A program made the position numbers and the translations under genes. 64,000 bases of DNA, from positions 1 to 64,000 of the forward strand of contig NZ_QWGG01000004.1 in assembly GCF_003730195.1 (NCBI RefSeq). The letters are read 5' to 3'. The stretch is from Halosimplex salinum. GTDB lineage: Archaea > Halobacteriota > Halobacteria > Halobacteriales > Haloarculaceae. The notes under the pieces were generated by a model that was given only the letters and a program-made list of their open reading frames with translations, did not search any database and was not told the DNA's origin. This document shows, piece after piece, positions 15,090 through 23,382 of the stretch. Each line of letters starts with the position of its first letter. The first letter of the stretch is position 1.

Positions 15090-17331
15090 TGGAGTTGTCC
15101 GTATCCGATGCGTCTTCCGTGGTGGTTGACTGCTCGGTGTCTGTGCCGGTTTCGGCTGCTCCGTTCAGGAGGTCGTTGACGGAGTATCCGATCCACTCGG
15201 CGAACTCTTCGGGTGCGCCGATGTAGACGCTCGTGGACGATTTCTCGGACATGAATCGTTTGGGGAGGCGTTTCTCGTAGTCGTAGACCTCGTACTCTTC
15301 GCGGTCGAAGTCAGCTGTGATGGCATTCGGCTCCGACTCGAACGTGACACGGCCGCCTTGAATGTCGCGCTGCCACTTCAGCCGCCCCGTATCGTACGTC
15401 TTCTCGGCCGGTTCGTCGGCGGGGAAATACTCGGGTTTCTCCCGACCGGCTTCGTCGTAGAATTCGCGGACAATACGGCGGACGTCTTCGATAGTGCCGT
15501 TCCCGTCGGTCCACGGTTGTTCGGTGAGCATTCGGCGGGCCACGTAACTGAAGATCGGGTTCTGCCGTTCTAGCACGCCCGAGAGGTCTTTTTGTGCTTC
15601 GCGGAAGCCTGGATCCTCCGGGTTGGAGGGGAATGAGACGTCCATGCTCAGGATTTTCATTCGGTTCCGGAATTCGGATTTCGGGAGAGCGTCGTTGGTC
15701 GTGAAGATGAGGCAAGGCTGATCGACGCTGGTGGGTGTCCAGTCGCCCCAGTAGTTTCGGATCGGGCTCCAGCGCTGGATCTTCTCTTTTTCGGCGTCGA
15801 TGATGGCGTACGGGAAGCACGTGTCCCATTCGCGGACGCCGCGGACCTCTTTGACGCCGACGTCGTCTGCGTCCACACCGGAGATGACCGTGTTGTCGGA
15901 GACGAGTCGCAGGATGTACTCGGTGAGTTTGTCTTTCCCCGCGTCGCTCTTTCCTTCGATGTAGAGGTGCTGCAGAACGTTGTCTAGTGTTCGTGACGGT
16001 GACGACAAGGCCTCGGCGTACTGGTTGGCGAACGGGGCCCAGAACCCGTAGAGGAACGCCTCGTACATCTGCGCCATCACTGCGGTCTCGGATTGCGTGT
16101 GGCCGTGGTTCTGGACGGTCTCGATGTAGTCTTCGATGGTTTCGAGGCAGTGATCTAGAACTTCGGGGGTCGGCTCGTCGGTGGCGACGAGAATCATCTC
16201 GTCATCCTCCCCGATCACGACCTGCTCGGCCTCTGGAAGGACGGACATCGTCGGGATGGCCGTCGACTCCTTGACCTGGTTATTGTACGCGCTCAGCGGC
16301 GCGGTGATACTGTGGTCTTCGACGGTCGCCCCGCGGTCACGGAGCCCGGACCCGAACTCGTCGGCAGTGTCTTTGTCCACCTTGCTGGTTCCCATTCGTA
16401 TCTTCTCGTCGGGCGCGCGGATCCGCGGCCGGTCGAGCCCGTCCGTCAGCCCCGTTTCGTGATCTGATTCGACGAGCCCGACGTCCGGTGATTCATCCTC
16501 GTCCGGAGCGACGGTCGAGTCTTCCTCGTCCGTGGAGTCATCTGGCTCGATGACGTTGCGGTCGGCGTTCTCGGGTTCTTCGACGAATGCAACTGTCTCG
16601 TCGGCCTCCTCTGGGTCGTCAACGACGGCAGTGACCTGATCGGCGACGTCTTTCAGGTCCTCGACGGCGTCCTGATTCAGGGCGGCAGTGTCACTCACGT
16701 CGAGGTCGCCGGCTCCGACCCAGTACTCGATGCGGTTCTCCCGCTCTTCCGGCGAATCGGCTTCTTCTAGCGCCTCAACGAGCCCTTCGAGGAGCGTCTG
16801 GTCGCTGTACCCTTCGCGGTACTCGTCGATGAACCGCTCGAACTCTTCGTCCAGTTCGGTCCCGACATCGGTCGTAATGACGGAGATTTGGTTCGTATGG
16901 TACTCCCAGGAGTTCCGCGAGAGGTTCGCCGACCCTTGGACGAGCTTCACCGTGTCGTCCGGCATAACGATCCGGTAAATCTTCGAGTGGACCGTCTTCC
17001 GGTTCTTCAGCCGAATCGTGAGTCGGTCATCCTGTCGAAGTCGAACGAGTGACCTCGCCGTCGACACTTCGTTCACTTGGTCGGCGTAGTCTTCAGCGTT
17101 CCCGATAAGTACGTCCAGCGACCCGATGTCGTACTCCGTCAGCATCTGTACCATCAGCTCAGGTGTCTCCGCATACGTCACGGCGTCCACGTGACGAGCG
17201 CCTGCGAACAGATCGAGAAAGTCAGCACGCTCTTTCACCATCGCCAGGCGGTATTCCGCAGCCCCCGATCCGTAGAACTCCGGCATATCTGCGAATCGGT
17301 CGAATGAGATATTCGCTGTCAGTTCGTCCAT
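15058..17331 (-). CDS. PLD-like nuclease fused to P-loop ATPase
   Basis: 757 residues from ATG 17331; an upstream frame extension is rejected because a TATA-like box lies 25-30 nt before this ATG. The N-terminal 200 residues form a phospholipase-D-type nuclease domain with one HxK motif (His115, Lys117, HSKIYRI) followed by QGSANLSRNSW. A long acidic linker (about 250-330) leads to an ATPase with P-loop EGKSDAGKDKL near residue 460, and TTND as a likely sensor/motif C, resembling SF3/AAA ATPases. A single HxK suggests a dimer. PLD nucleases joined to ATPases occur in several phage-defence systems (DISARM DrmC, for example), but I do not recognise this exact architecture. It converges on the HerA/TBP genes. 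Confidence 0.75.
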   Translation of the reverse strand: MDELTANISFDRFADMPEFYGSGAAEYRLAMVKERADFLDLFAGARHVDAVTYAETPELMVQMLTEYDIGSLDVLIGNAEDYADQVNEVSTARSLVRLRQDDRLTIRLKNRKTVHSKIYRIVMPDDTVKLVQGSANLSRNSWEYHTNQISVITTDVGTELDEEFERFIDEYREGYSDQTLLEGLVEALEEADSPEERENRIEYWVGAGDLDVSDTAALNQDAVEDLKDVADQVTAVVDDPEEADETVAFVEEPENADRNVIEPDDSTDEEDSTVAPDEDESPDVGLVESDHETGLTDGLDRPRIRAPDEKIRMGTSKVDKDTADEFGSGLRDRGATVEDHSITAPLSAYNNQVKESTAIPTMSVLPEAEQVVIGEDDEMILVATDEPTPEVLDHCLETIEDYIETVQNHGHTQSETAVMAQMYEAFLYGFWAPFANQYAEALSSPSRTLDNVLQHLYIEGKSDAGKDKLTEYILRLVSDNTVISGVDADDVGVKEVRGVREWDTCFPYAIIDAEKEKIQRWSPIRNYWGDWTPTSVDQPCLIFTTNDALPKSEFRNRMKILSMDVSFPSNPEDPGFREAQKDLSGVLERQNPIFSYVARRMLTEQPWTDGNGTIEDVRRIVREFYDEAGREKPEYFPADEPAEKTYDTGRLKWQRDIQGGRVTFESEPNAITADFDREEYEVYDYEKRLPKRFMSEKSSTSVYIGAPEEFAEWIGYSVNDLLNGAAETGTDTEQSTTTEDASDTDNSSGFLSRLFGD

Positions 17332-17355
17332 ACACACGGCAGCGGTCTGAAACGA

Positions 17356-17361
17356 ATAAAA
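17356..17361 (-). promoter_or_regulatory. TATA-like box upstream of PLD-ATPase gene
   Basis: On the minus strand TTTTAT sits 25-30 nt before the ATG at 17331, as expected for a leaderless haloarchaeal mRNA. This supports the chosen start. Confidence 0.5.
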
Positions 17362-17389
17362 CCGTGCCGTGGGGCGGTAGTAGAACATA

Positions 17390-17421
17390 CGCTGTCGACA
17401 CTTGGTGACACTTCGACAGCG
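17390..17421. repeat. Perfect 9-bp inverted repeat upstream of PLD-ATPase gene
   Basis: CGCTGTCGA at 17390-17398 and its exact complement TCGACAGCG at 17413-17421 are separated by 14 nt. The repeat lies about 30 nt upstream of the TATA-like box of the PLD-ATPase gene and could be an operator, possibly for autoregulation. The rest of the gap 17332-17582 holds no gene; a minus-strand stretch GGCACGGGAGGATGTCA near 17430-17446 resembles ends of haloarchaeal IS200/IS605-type elements but no transposase or TnpB is present. Confidence 0.5.
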
Positions 17422-17582
17422 ATGAGCGAGACTGACATCCTCCCGTGCCGGAGACAAGGGAATTCCACGGCACTACACCGCTGGATTTGGTCGTTGATCC
17501 GCCACCTGTATTGTTAAATTTATAAGAAATAGTTGAGACAGGCAGTCTTCGAATCGTTCTATACCCTGCGTAAGCGAGATTA

Positions 17583-18020
17583 TTACTCGCTTGGTCCTCG
17601 AATCACGACTGGGCACCAGTCATCACTGTCACGGCCGTGTAAGCGTCCAGCAAATCGTCGATGTGCTTGTGTTACTGCCATGAGGAGGCGGACTTCGCTC
17701 ATTTCCCAGTGGTAATCTCCCGCATGGTCAGGGAGATGTACGTCACGGAGGAGGTATTTGGGGTGATAGTCCGGGCCCCACGCGATCAGAAATCCTTCCA
17801 CTGTGAACGTCCGGAACCCGGTCGGTCCGAAATGTAGCGCGTAGAAGGTTTCCTCTAGGTCCTCTCTGTGCCCGTCCCAAACTGAACTTCCTTCTTCAAG
17901 AAGTGTATGTAACAACTTTGCGTCGATTTCGTGTTCGTCAGCCACGGAGAGGACGATATCCTTCGGGATTGGATGCGTCCATTCCGCGTCAGCCGAGTTG
18001 GTTGTGCGTGTCTCTGTCAT
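17583..18020 (-). CDS. Hypothetical protein
   Basis: 145 residues, acidic, soluble, with a compact middle rich in aromatic residues (FYALHFGPTGFRTFTVEG, AWGPDYHPKYLLRD) and a helical C-terminal part ending in CPVVIRG. The ATG at 18020 has a TATATTT element 21-27 nt upstream, supporting expression as an independent leaderless gene. I recognise no family and see no catalytic motif. It sits between the PLD-ATPase promoter region and a repeat-containing gap, so it may be part of the defence cargo. Confidence 0.65.
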   Translation of the reverse strand: MTETRTTNSADAEWTHPIPKDIVLSVADEHEIDAKLLHTLLEEGSSVWDGHREDLEETFYALHFGPTGFRTFTVEGFLIAWGPDYHPKYLLRDVHLPDHAGDYHWEMSEVRLLMAVTQAHRRFAGRLHGRDSDDWCPVVIRGPSE

Positions 18021-18136
18021 AGTGCTTCTGAACGGTTGCGTATATTTGCTTGCCGTTCAGGTACACCGGCAAAATAACCACCGTGGTTTAAACCCTGGCC
18101 CGCTGAGAGCACCGCCCCCCGGATTCGGGAAATACG

Positions 18137-18213
18137 ACGAGAGCCGCAGTAAGTACTACTCTCTGCCGGCTCGGATTTTCCGAATCCTGCTGTGATGGCG
18201 TCGGTAATTCAAT
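18137..18213 (+). repeat. Diverged direct repeat, left copy (segment 1)
   Basis: These 77 nt align without gaps to 21026-21102 (about 80% identical by eye; both contain CCGAATCCT and TGATGGCGTCGGT). The pair brackets the DNA methyltransferase gene. The gap 18021-18679 around it has no convincing gene, only this repeat, its second segment and the methyltransferase promoter. Confidence 0.75.
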
Positions 18214-18403
18214 GGAACGTCTAGAACCGCACTCATGCGAGCGGCACAGTCTGGATACGGACGTTCAACATTCTTCAGGTTCTGAAAGGCGCGCTGCTCA
18301 TCACACCGCCGTTAGTGCTTGTGGCCGTATCAGATCGGATGTGCCTCTGATTGGGTGCCTGTAGGTATGATCCTAAGAACGTATCAACCAAGATGTGTCC
18401 CTC

Positions 18404-18447
18404 ATAGCGGCTGAGTGCCGTTGTTCTGGAGAAAGCATTACATCGAA
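18404..18447 (+). repeat. Diverged direct repeat, left copy (segment 2)
   Basis: This stretch, starting ATAGCGGCTGAG and containing TGTTCTGGA, matches 21101-21144. In the right-hand copy segments 1 and 2 are contiguous, while here 190 nt separate them, so either this copy gained an insert or the other lost one. Confidence 0.65.
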
Positions 18448-18643
18448 GAGCGGTTTCACGCGCGCTTGGTATCGCTGATCGTTCTCGTTGTTCGCCGTCT
18501 AAACAAGAACTATGGTTCTAGGAAATTCGACGGGGCCCTCTTGGAATCGCCGTGGACGGGGCTAAGAAGCATGTCTGTCGTGGTGTCCGGTGCGGCCGTA
18601 GCTGTGCAGTGAGTAGAACGGTAACTCCCTGAGTGGCTTACCC

Positions 18644-18653
18644 TTTTAAAAAA
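18644..18653 (+). promoter_or_regulatory. TATA box of DNA methyltransferase gene
   Basis: TTTTAAAAAA lies 27-36 nt upstream of the ATG at 18680, the expected position for a leaderless transcript, and fixes the methyltransferase start. Confidence 0.6.
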
Positions 18654-18679
18654 CCAGCTCCTGAAACTGCATTACTCCG

Positions 18680-20971
18680 ATGTCTCGCACTACTTCAGAA
18701 ACAAAGTCCGTCGGTCGATTACGACCGTCTACTGGTGAGTGCTACAACTCTCAAGATACCGAACGGGTCACCGCCACCCAGAGTGCTAGTGTCGTGTCGC
18801 ATATCACTCCAACCGGGACTGAGAGACTGAGCGTCAGTGACTGGGAACCTGTTCCGGACCGATTCGACGAGAGCACGCATGAAACCCTTGTAGAGAGGCT
18901 CCGGACGGCAGCCGACGCTCTTACCGCGACCATCGATTCTGCTCTGCCCGAGTCCCTACAGGATCAGGTTACGGAGTGGTGCGCACTCCACGGGCTTGAT
19001 ACTCCGGCTACGACGCATACTCGGACGATCATCGCTCGGCAAGCTGTTCTGAACGTGTTTCTCAAGACGACACTCTACGAGTGGCACCACCAGCACGCCG
19101 ACCTGCCATCGCTGCCCACCGATACGCGAGAGGCACTTCGACGAGCAGCGGATCAGACAGAGAATCCAGCGTTCAGCGAGTACGTTCTTGATGAGATTGT
19201 CTGGTTCGCTGACGACGCCGATCTCGAACCGGTCGTCGATGCTCGGGACTGGTTGCTGGAGTCGGGAGAGCCGGCTGAAGCCATCGGCCGGCTCTATGCA
19301 GACCTGACGTCGAACGACGACCGCCAGATACTCGGTCAATTCCGGACGCCTCCATCCGTCGGGACGCTCATGCAGGCGTGGGCAGCCGGTGGCGATGACA
19401 GTGTGCTTGACCCCGGGATGGGAGCTGGTGTCCTAGCAAGCCCATTCCACCCGCAGTGGGAGGTAAGTGCAGAACCAGCCCACGTTAACGGCATTGACAA
19501 GAGTCCCCTCTCAAACCTCATGGGGACGACCGCGCTCACGCTGTACGGGCAGGCGCACGACCCGCGTACGACTGATTTTCTCGACCTCTCACCAGCAGAC
19601 CTGCAGCGAGATGTCGACGCGATCATCTGCAACCCTCCCTACACGAGTGGCGATTCGCTCCCGGCAGCGTACAAAGACCGAATCAACACGCAAATAGAAC
19701 AGTCGATCGGGAGCGAAATCAGCGCACGCTCACCGCTCCATGCATATTTCATCTACCACGCACGACAGTTCCTCTCTGCAGGGGATCGCGCAGCCTTCAT
19801 CACACCGCAAAGCCTCCTCACGACACGTTACGGAGAATCCCTCAAGCAGTACCTCCTAGAGGTGTTCTCGATCAAAGCGTTCGTCCAATTCAACCCGGCT
19901 GGTGAACGAATCTTCCCGGACGCTCACACGACGGCCCTCATCACATTCTTAGAAGCAACACCTGAGAATGAATCAGATGGCGAAACGCGGTTCATTCGTG
20001 TTGATGACTCGGTTAGCGGGTATGAACTTCGTGACGCAGTCAAGGAGGGTGAGTCGGGGCGCACCGACTGGGGGTTCATCAACTGCGTGCAACAAACACA
20101 GCTCGATCCAGTCAAGAACTGGGAATCATTATTCACCCCGACGGACATCGATACGAGCAGTTTCAGACGCCTTGACGAGTTCGCCACAGTACATCGTGGC
20201 GTGACGACTGGCGCAGTCAATTTCTTCTGCCTCTCACAGGCCGACGTTGACGACCTCGAATTAGCCAACGAGCATCTTTCCCGGCTGATTCGGCGGCCAA
20301 GACTCGTCGACGGGTATGATTTCCGTGACGAAGACTGGGAGGAACTACGAGGGAACGGTGAGGACGTGTGGTTGTTCGATCCTGACTTGATCCAAGAGAT
20401 CCCGGAGTCGATCCGCGTATTTACCGAGCAGATGGCTGAGGACTCATCGGTACTACCAGACGACGACTCCGGCAGGGTAGCGAATGTGCTTGCATATCTG
20501 CGTGACGGCGTTAGCAAGCACGGTCTATCAGAGACGACTACGTTCGAAGATCGTCCGTACTGGTACCGGCCGAGGAGACAAGACTCTCCCCAGGTTCTGA
20601 TTCAAAACGCGAGCGGAGACGGATTCACGTTCCTGCTGAATGAGACACCGGCCCGAAACATCCACAATTTCGATGGACTCTACGACGTAACGCTGAACGA
20701 GACGGAACTGAAGGCGTTGCTCGCGTATTTGAATAGTAGCGTTGCCGAGCGCGTCGTTTCCAATTACACGCAGACTCGGCAAGGTGGTTTGGAAAAATTG
20801 GGGCCGGGAGCTCTCAAAAAACTGCCTGTGATTGATGTGACCGACATCGATGATGAGTTGACGACTGACCTTGCTGACTTATTCGATACGCTGCGAGAGA
20901 CCACACGGCGCGACGATGATTGCGAGTCCGTCATTAATCGCATCGATGCTGTACTCCAGCAGACCCTGTGA
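18680..20971 (+). CDS. N6-adenine-type DNA methyltransferase (Eco57I/TaqI-like)
   Basis: 763 residues. After an N-terminal helical region of about 200 residues come GQFRTPPSVGTLM (motif X), VLDPGMGAGVLAS (SAM motif I, near 242-254), and the catalytic NPPY at 318-321 (motif IV), then a long C-terminal region containing a probable target-recognition domain and ending with KLPV-type segments typical of gamma-class enzymes. It should methylate adenine N6. No PD-(D/E)xK nuclease motif is evident at the N-terminus and no restriction gene is adjacent, so it looks like a solitary methylase, or a type IIG-like enzyme that lost its nuclease. It is flanked by diverged direct repeats, suggesting it entered as a cassette. 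Confidence 0.85.
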   Translation: MSRTTSETKSVGRLRPSTGECYNSQDTERVTATQSASVVSHITPTGTERLSVSDWEPVPDRFDESTHETLVERLRTAADALTATIDSALPESLQDQVTEWCALHGLDTPATTHTRTIIARQAVLNVFLKTTLYEWHHQHADLPSLPTDTREALRRAADQTENPAFSEYVLDEIVWFADDADLEPVVDARDWLLESGEPAEAIGRLYADLTSNDDRQILGQFRTPPSVGTLMQAWAAGGDDSVLDPGMGAGVLASPFHPQWEVSAEPAHVNGIDKSPLSNLMGTTALTLYGQAHDPRTTDFLDLSPADLQRDVDAIICNPPYTSGDSLPAAYKDRINTQIEQSIGSEISARSPLHAYFIYHARQFLSAGDRAAFITPQSLLTTRYGESLKQYLLEVFSIKAFVQFNPAGERIFPDAHTTALITFLEATPENESDGETRFIRVDDSVSGYELRDAVKEGESGRTDWGFINCVQQTQLDPVKNWESLFTPTDIDTSSFRRLDEFATVHRGVTTGAVNFFCLSQADVDDLELANEHLSRLIRRPRLVDGYDFRDEDWEELRGNGEDVWLFDPDLIQEIPESIRVFTEQMAEDSSVLPDDDSGRVANVLAYLRDGVSKHGLSETTTFEDRPYWYRPRRQDSPQVLIQNASGDGFTFLLNETPARNIHNFDGLYDVTLNETELKALLAYLNSSVAERVVSNYTQTRQGGLEKLGPGALKKLPVIDVTDIDDELTTDLADLFDTLRETTRRDDDCESVINRIDAVLQQTL

Positions 20972-21025
20972 TTCAGCGTTCGGTTCTGACTCAGATACTT
21001 GGCTTGGTGATCCCGACGCTCCTTC

Positions 21026-21144
21026 ACGAGAGTCGCGGTAAATACCACTCTCAGCCGGATCGGACTTCCCGAATCCTACGATGATGGCGTCGGTGACACA
21101 ATAGCGGCTGAGTATGGATGTTCTGGAACAAGCAATACCACGAG
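21026..21144 (+). repeat. Diverged direct repeat, right copy
   Basis: This sequence starts 55 nt after the methyltransferase stop and matches 18137-18213 (21026-21102) and 18404-18447 (21101-21144). Together the copies frame a unit of about 2.9 kb carrying the methyltransferase. The orientation is direct, not inverted, so this fits an ancient duplication or recombination product better than IS terminal repeats. Confidence 0.7.
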
Positions 21145-21209
21145 ATCCACTGAGGATTCTGGCGTTCGGTAGAATGTACGTACTCACGTACTTGTGGACG
21201 TACACATGG

Positions 21210-21281
21210 ATGTACACAAGTACGTACATAGAGACGTACACAAGTACGTACATAGAGACGTACACAAGTACATACCCAGAG
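21210..21281. repeat. 24-bp tandem repeat, three copies, GTAC-rich
   Basis: Three consecutive 24-nt units occupy 21210-21233, 21234-21257 and 21258-21281, with partial copies upstream from 21174. Each unit contains ACGTAC-ACAA-GTACGT, a 6-bp inverted repeat, so the array is a row of small palindromes. Because 24 is a multiple of three, both strands stay open and encode eight-residue Val-His/Tyr repeats, but no start, promoter or family supports a protein. It lies between the methyltransferase and the toxin-antitoxin-like pair and may be a protein-binding array. Confidence 0.8.
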
Positions 21282-21346
21282 ACGTACTGCCGAATGCTTG
21301 CCATCCTCATCCCAGTGCCGTCACTGAGAGATTCGAAAGCACCGAG

Positions 21347-22222
21347 TTAGTTGGACGAGGGGTGAACAGTCTCCCCTTCTCGGTCAAGAATTTCCTTTTC
21401 GACGAGACGATCGATCCCAGCAGACACCGCCTCCTCGTCGCCAACGGAGAGCTCTCGGACGTTCGAAAGAACACGTTCGCTGATCGCGCGTGGACTCCGA
21501 AGACCCTCATCGACCGCTTCCAAGATACCGTACTCAACTTCGAATTCGGTTGCGAACTCCGACACGCGATCCGTAAACGAGGATGGCAGCCCAGAAAGCG
21601 ACTGTACAGCCACCTCGATAGTAAACAACGGGTGAGATTGATTACGGATATGCGTCGCTTCAATTGACCCCGTATTGAACGGGCGCTGTTCCTCAATCTC
21701 GTTGAGGATCACTTCGTAGGCAAGTCCACGCTGCGCGTACGTCCGCATATCCTCAATGTCGCGTCGTCTGCCAGCCCCTAAGTCACCGCCGGACACTGCC
21801 TTCAACAAGAACAAATCCTCGTCAGCGAGCACGTACGCCGTTGCATACTCCCCTGTCCAGAACTCGTCCGCCCGGTCGTGCATGCTCTCTGTGATCCAGA
21901 CTTTCCCGACAACCTGTTGCTCAAACAAGTCAACCCGAAACCCGCGGTCGGGATGGTAGAGCTCAACCGTTTTCCCAACCCCTTCGAATGACGCGGTCGG
22001 CTCACCCGTCACCTGAAACCCTTGTTCTTGAAGGGCGTGATAGACGTGTTCGAATTCGGTTGGCACGCCGAGGGCCAAGTCGATATCTTCGGTTTGGTCT
22101 TTCAGCCCGCGAACTGTCATTGCAGACCCGCCAAGGAGGTACACGTCCACCGATTCTGAGAGCCACTCGTCAAACTCGGCAAGAAACGTCTTGATGGCCT
22201 CCTCGCCGCTGAAGACGGTCAT
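21347..22222 (-). CDS. AbiEii-like nucleotidyltransferase (toxin candidate)
   Basis: 291 residues. The N-terminal half shows the minimal nucleotidyltransferase motif: VYLLGGSAM (Gly31-Ser33) and TEDIDLAL with Asp46 and Asp48 as metal ligands, followed by a third acidic strand (FRVDLFEQ). The C-terminal third looks like an added winged-helix region (AISERVLSNV, GIDRLVEKEIL). Proteins of this type act as toxins or tRNA-modifying nucleotidyltransferases in AbiE/MenT-type systems. The start codon directly follows the stop of the upstream regulator gene with no gap, so they form one operon. It is a type IV/VII-like toxin-antitoxin candidate; activity is inferred. Confidence 0.75.
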   Translation of the reverse strand: MTVFSGEEAIKTFLAEFDEWLSESVDVYLLGGSAMTVRGLKDQTEDIDLALGVPTEFEHVYHALQEQGFQVTGEPTASFEGVGKTVELYHPDRGFRVDLFEQQVVGKVWITESMHDRADEFWTGEYATAYVLADEDLFLLKAVSGGDLGAGRRRDIEDMRTYAQRGLAYEVILNEIEEQRPFNTGSIEATHIRNQSHPLFTIEVAVQSLSGLPSSFTDRVSEFATEFEVEYGILEAVDEGLRSPRAISERVLSNVRELSVGDEEAVSAGIDRLVEKEILDREGETVHPSSN

Positions 22223-23179
22223 TTATACGACTCCATACTGATCTTTCAGCGCCGCGTATTCTTGAGCACTCGGCAAGGGACTTCCCGCCTCCATCTCATC
22301 GGCGGCGTCAGTGCCTTCGTCTATGAGACGATACATCCGGGGTATCATTGAGTCCAGACCGTACCAAGTCGCAGTCTCGGTGAGTGTTTCCTGTTCGATT
22401 CGTTCCTGTTCGATGAGCAGCATCGCGTAGCTCACGCGTCGGGAGTCAGTGTTGAGGACGAGTGTATGGCAAACGATGTCTGCAAGGGTGAGATCGTCGT
22501 CTGGCGCGTACCAGAAGGCGGGTTCTCCTGCAAGGAAGAACTGCAGGCCGTGCGCTTGAAATTCCGCTAATCCAGTCACGTCCCAGTCGTCGGCGTTCTG
22601 GAGTTTCTCCGTGTCTTCGGAGGTTTGTACTTGGACGAGCGCGCGTTTCGGGTCACACCACGCAATTGTGGCACTGGGCGCGAGTCGCCGAACACGGTTG
22701 CGGTGGCCATGCCTGACGACGGTGTTGGCGAATTCGAGTAAGGGGTGAAGGTCGTCGGCGAGTGCGTACTCTGGGCCGGCGGGCGCGAGCATCGCTCGGT
22801 TCTTCAACGGGGATAACGCCTTGTGGACAGCCTGTCGCGTAATTCCTAATCGGTCAGCGATCGTGGTGATGCGGCGTGGTTCATCAAGGTACCAGCAGAC
22901 CTGTATCGTGGCCGGTGAGAGGAGGTCCGCCCAGTCCACGTGCCCGAGGTTCGATGTCAGGTCCCGGTACGCTTCGACAATCGGATCATCAGAGGCGCGC
23001 AGGACACGCTGATTGTGCTGCGCTCGGGACTCGTCCAGTACCCCTTTGTCGAGTAAGTCGTCAACGACGCGGTAGACCTGCTTGCGACTATACCCGGTTT
23101 CTGCGGCCAGCTCTTGTGCGGTTGCGTCCGCCCCGGAACTCAGCACGTCTAGAATAGCGAGCCCGGCCTTCGTAAGCAT
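22223..23179 (-). CDS. Winged-helix regulator, antitoxin candidate
   Basis: 318 residues, with two helix-turn-helix regions: residues about 15-50 (TAQELAAETGYSRKQVYRVV) and about 95-130 (RITTIADRLGITRQAVHKAL). The C-terminal half has no recognised motif and may contact the partner nucleotidyltransferase. This is the AbiEi-like position: the DNA-binding protein is encoded first and the nucleotidyltransferase second. An inverted repeat spans its own promoter, so it probably represses the operon. The ATG at 23179 lies about 26 nt after a TTTTAA box. Confidence 0.75.
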   Translation of the reverse strand: MLTKAGLAILDVLSSGADATAQELAAETGYSRKQVYRVVDDLLDKGVLDESRAQHNQRVLRASDDPIVEAYRDLTSNLGHVDWADLLSPATIQVCWYLDEPRRITTIADRLGITRQAVHKALSPLKNRAMLAPAGPEYALADDLHPLLEFANTVVRHGHRNRVRRLAPSATIAWCDPKRALVQVQTSEDTEKLQNADDWDVTGLAEFQAHGLQFFLAGEPAFWYAPDDDLTLADIVCHTLVLNTDSRRVSYAMLLIEQERIEQETLTETATWYGLDSMIPRMYRLIDEGTDAADEMEAGSPLPSAQEYAALKDQYGVV

Positions 23180-23181
23180 CC

Positions 23182-23235
23182 TTGTAAACTATATTGTCTT
23201 AACAGTTAAAAGAGTTTCCGCATTTTAGTTTACAA
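23182..23235 (-). promoter_or_regulatory. Operator-like inverted repeat around the toxin-antitoxin promoter
   Basis: TTGTAAACTA at 23182-23191 and its exact complement TAGTTTACAA at 23226-23235 flank a 34-nt stretch that includes the TATA-like TTTTAA and a smaller palindrome, TTAACAGTTAA, at 23199-23209. Binding there would block transcription of the gene starting at 23179, which encodes a winged-helix protein. Confidence 0.65.
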
Positions 23236-23382
23236 CCAGCCTCTATACCGTCGGAATCCCCCGGGTGAAGGATTGTGACTTCCAGCCTCTTCTCAGTTGG
23301 AACACAGACGAGAATCCGCGCGGGATGCGAAGAGTACTGAGTCGAGTTTAACGAATTGGTCGTGAGGAAATCCTAGGGGGTC

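Noticed and set aside
18415-18612. 65-residue plus-strand ORF in the repeat region before the methyltransferase
   Set aside because: Falls in and after the diverged repeat segment, lacks a promoter and shows no family; probably chance.
21210-21281. Possible CRISPR array
   Set aside because: Units are contiguous with no unique spacers and there are no cas genes nearby.
21194-21667. 157-residue plus-strand ORF beginning with Val-His-Lys-Tyr repeats
   Set aside because: It is created by the 24-bp repeat being divisible by three and then runs antisense through the nucleotidyltransferase gene; no start signal or family support.
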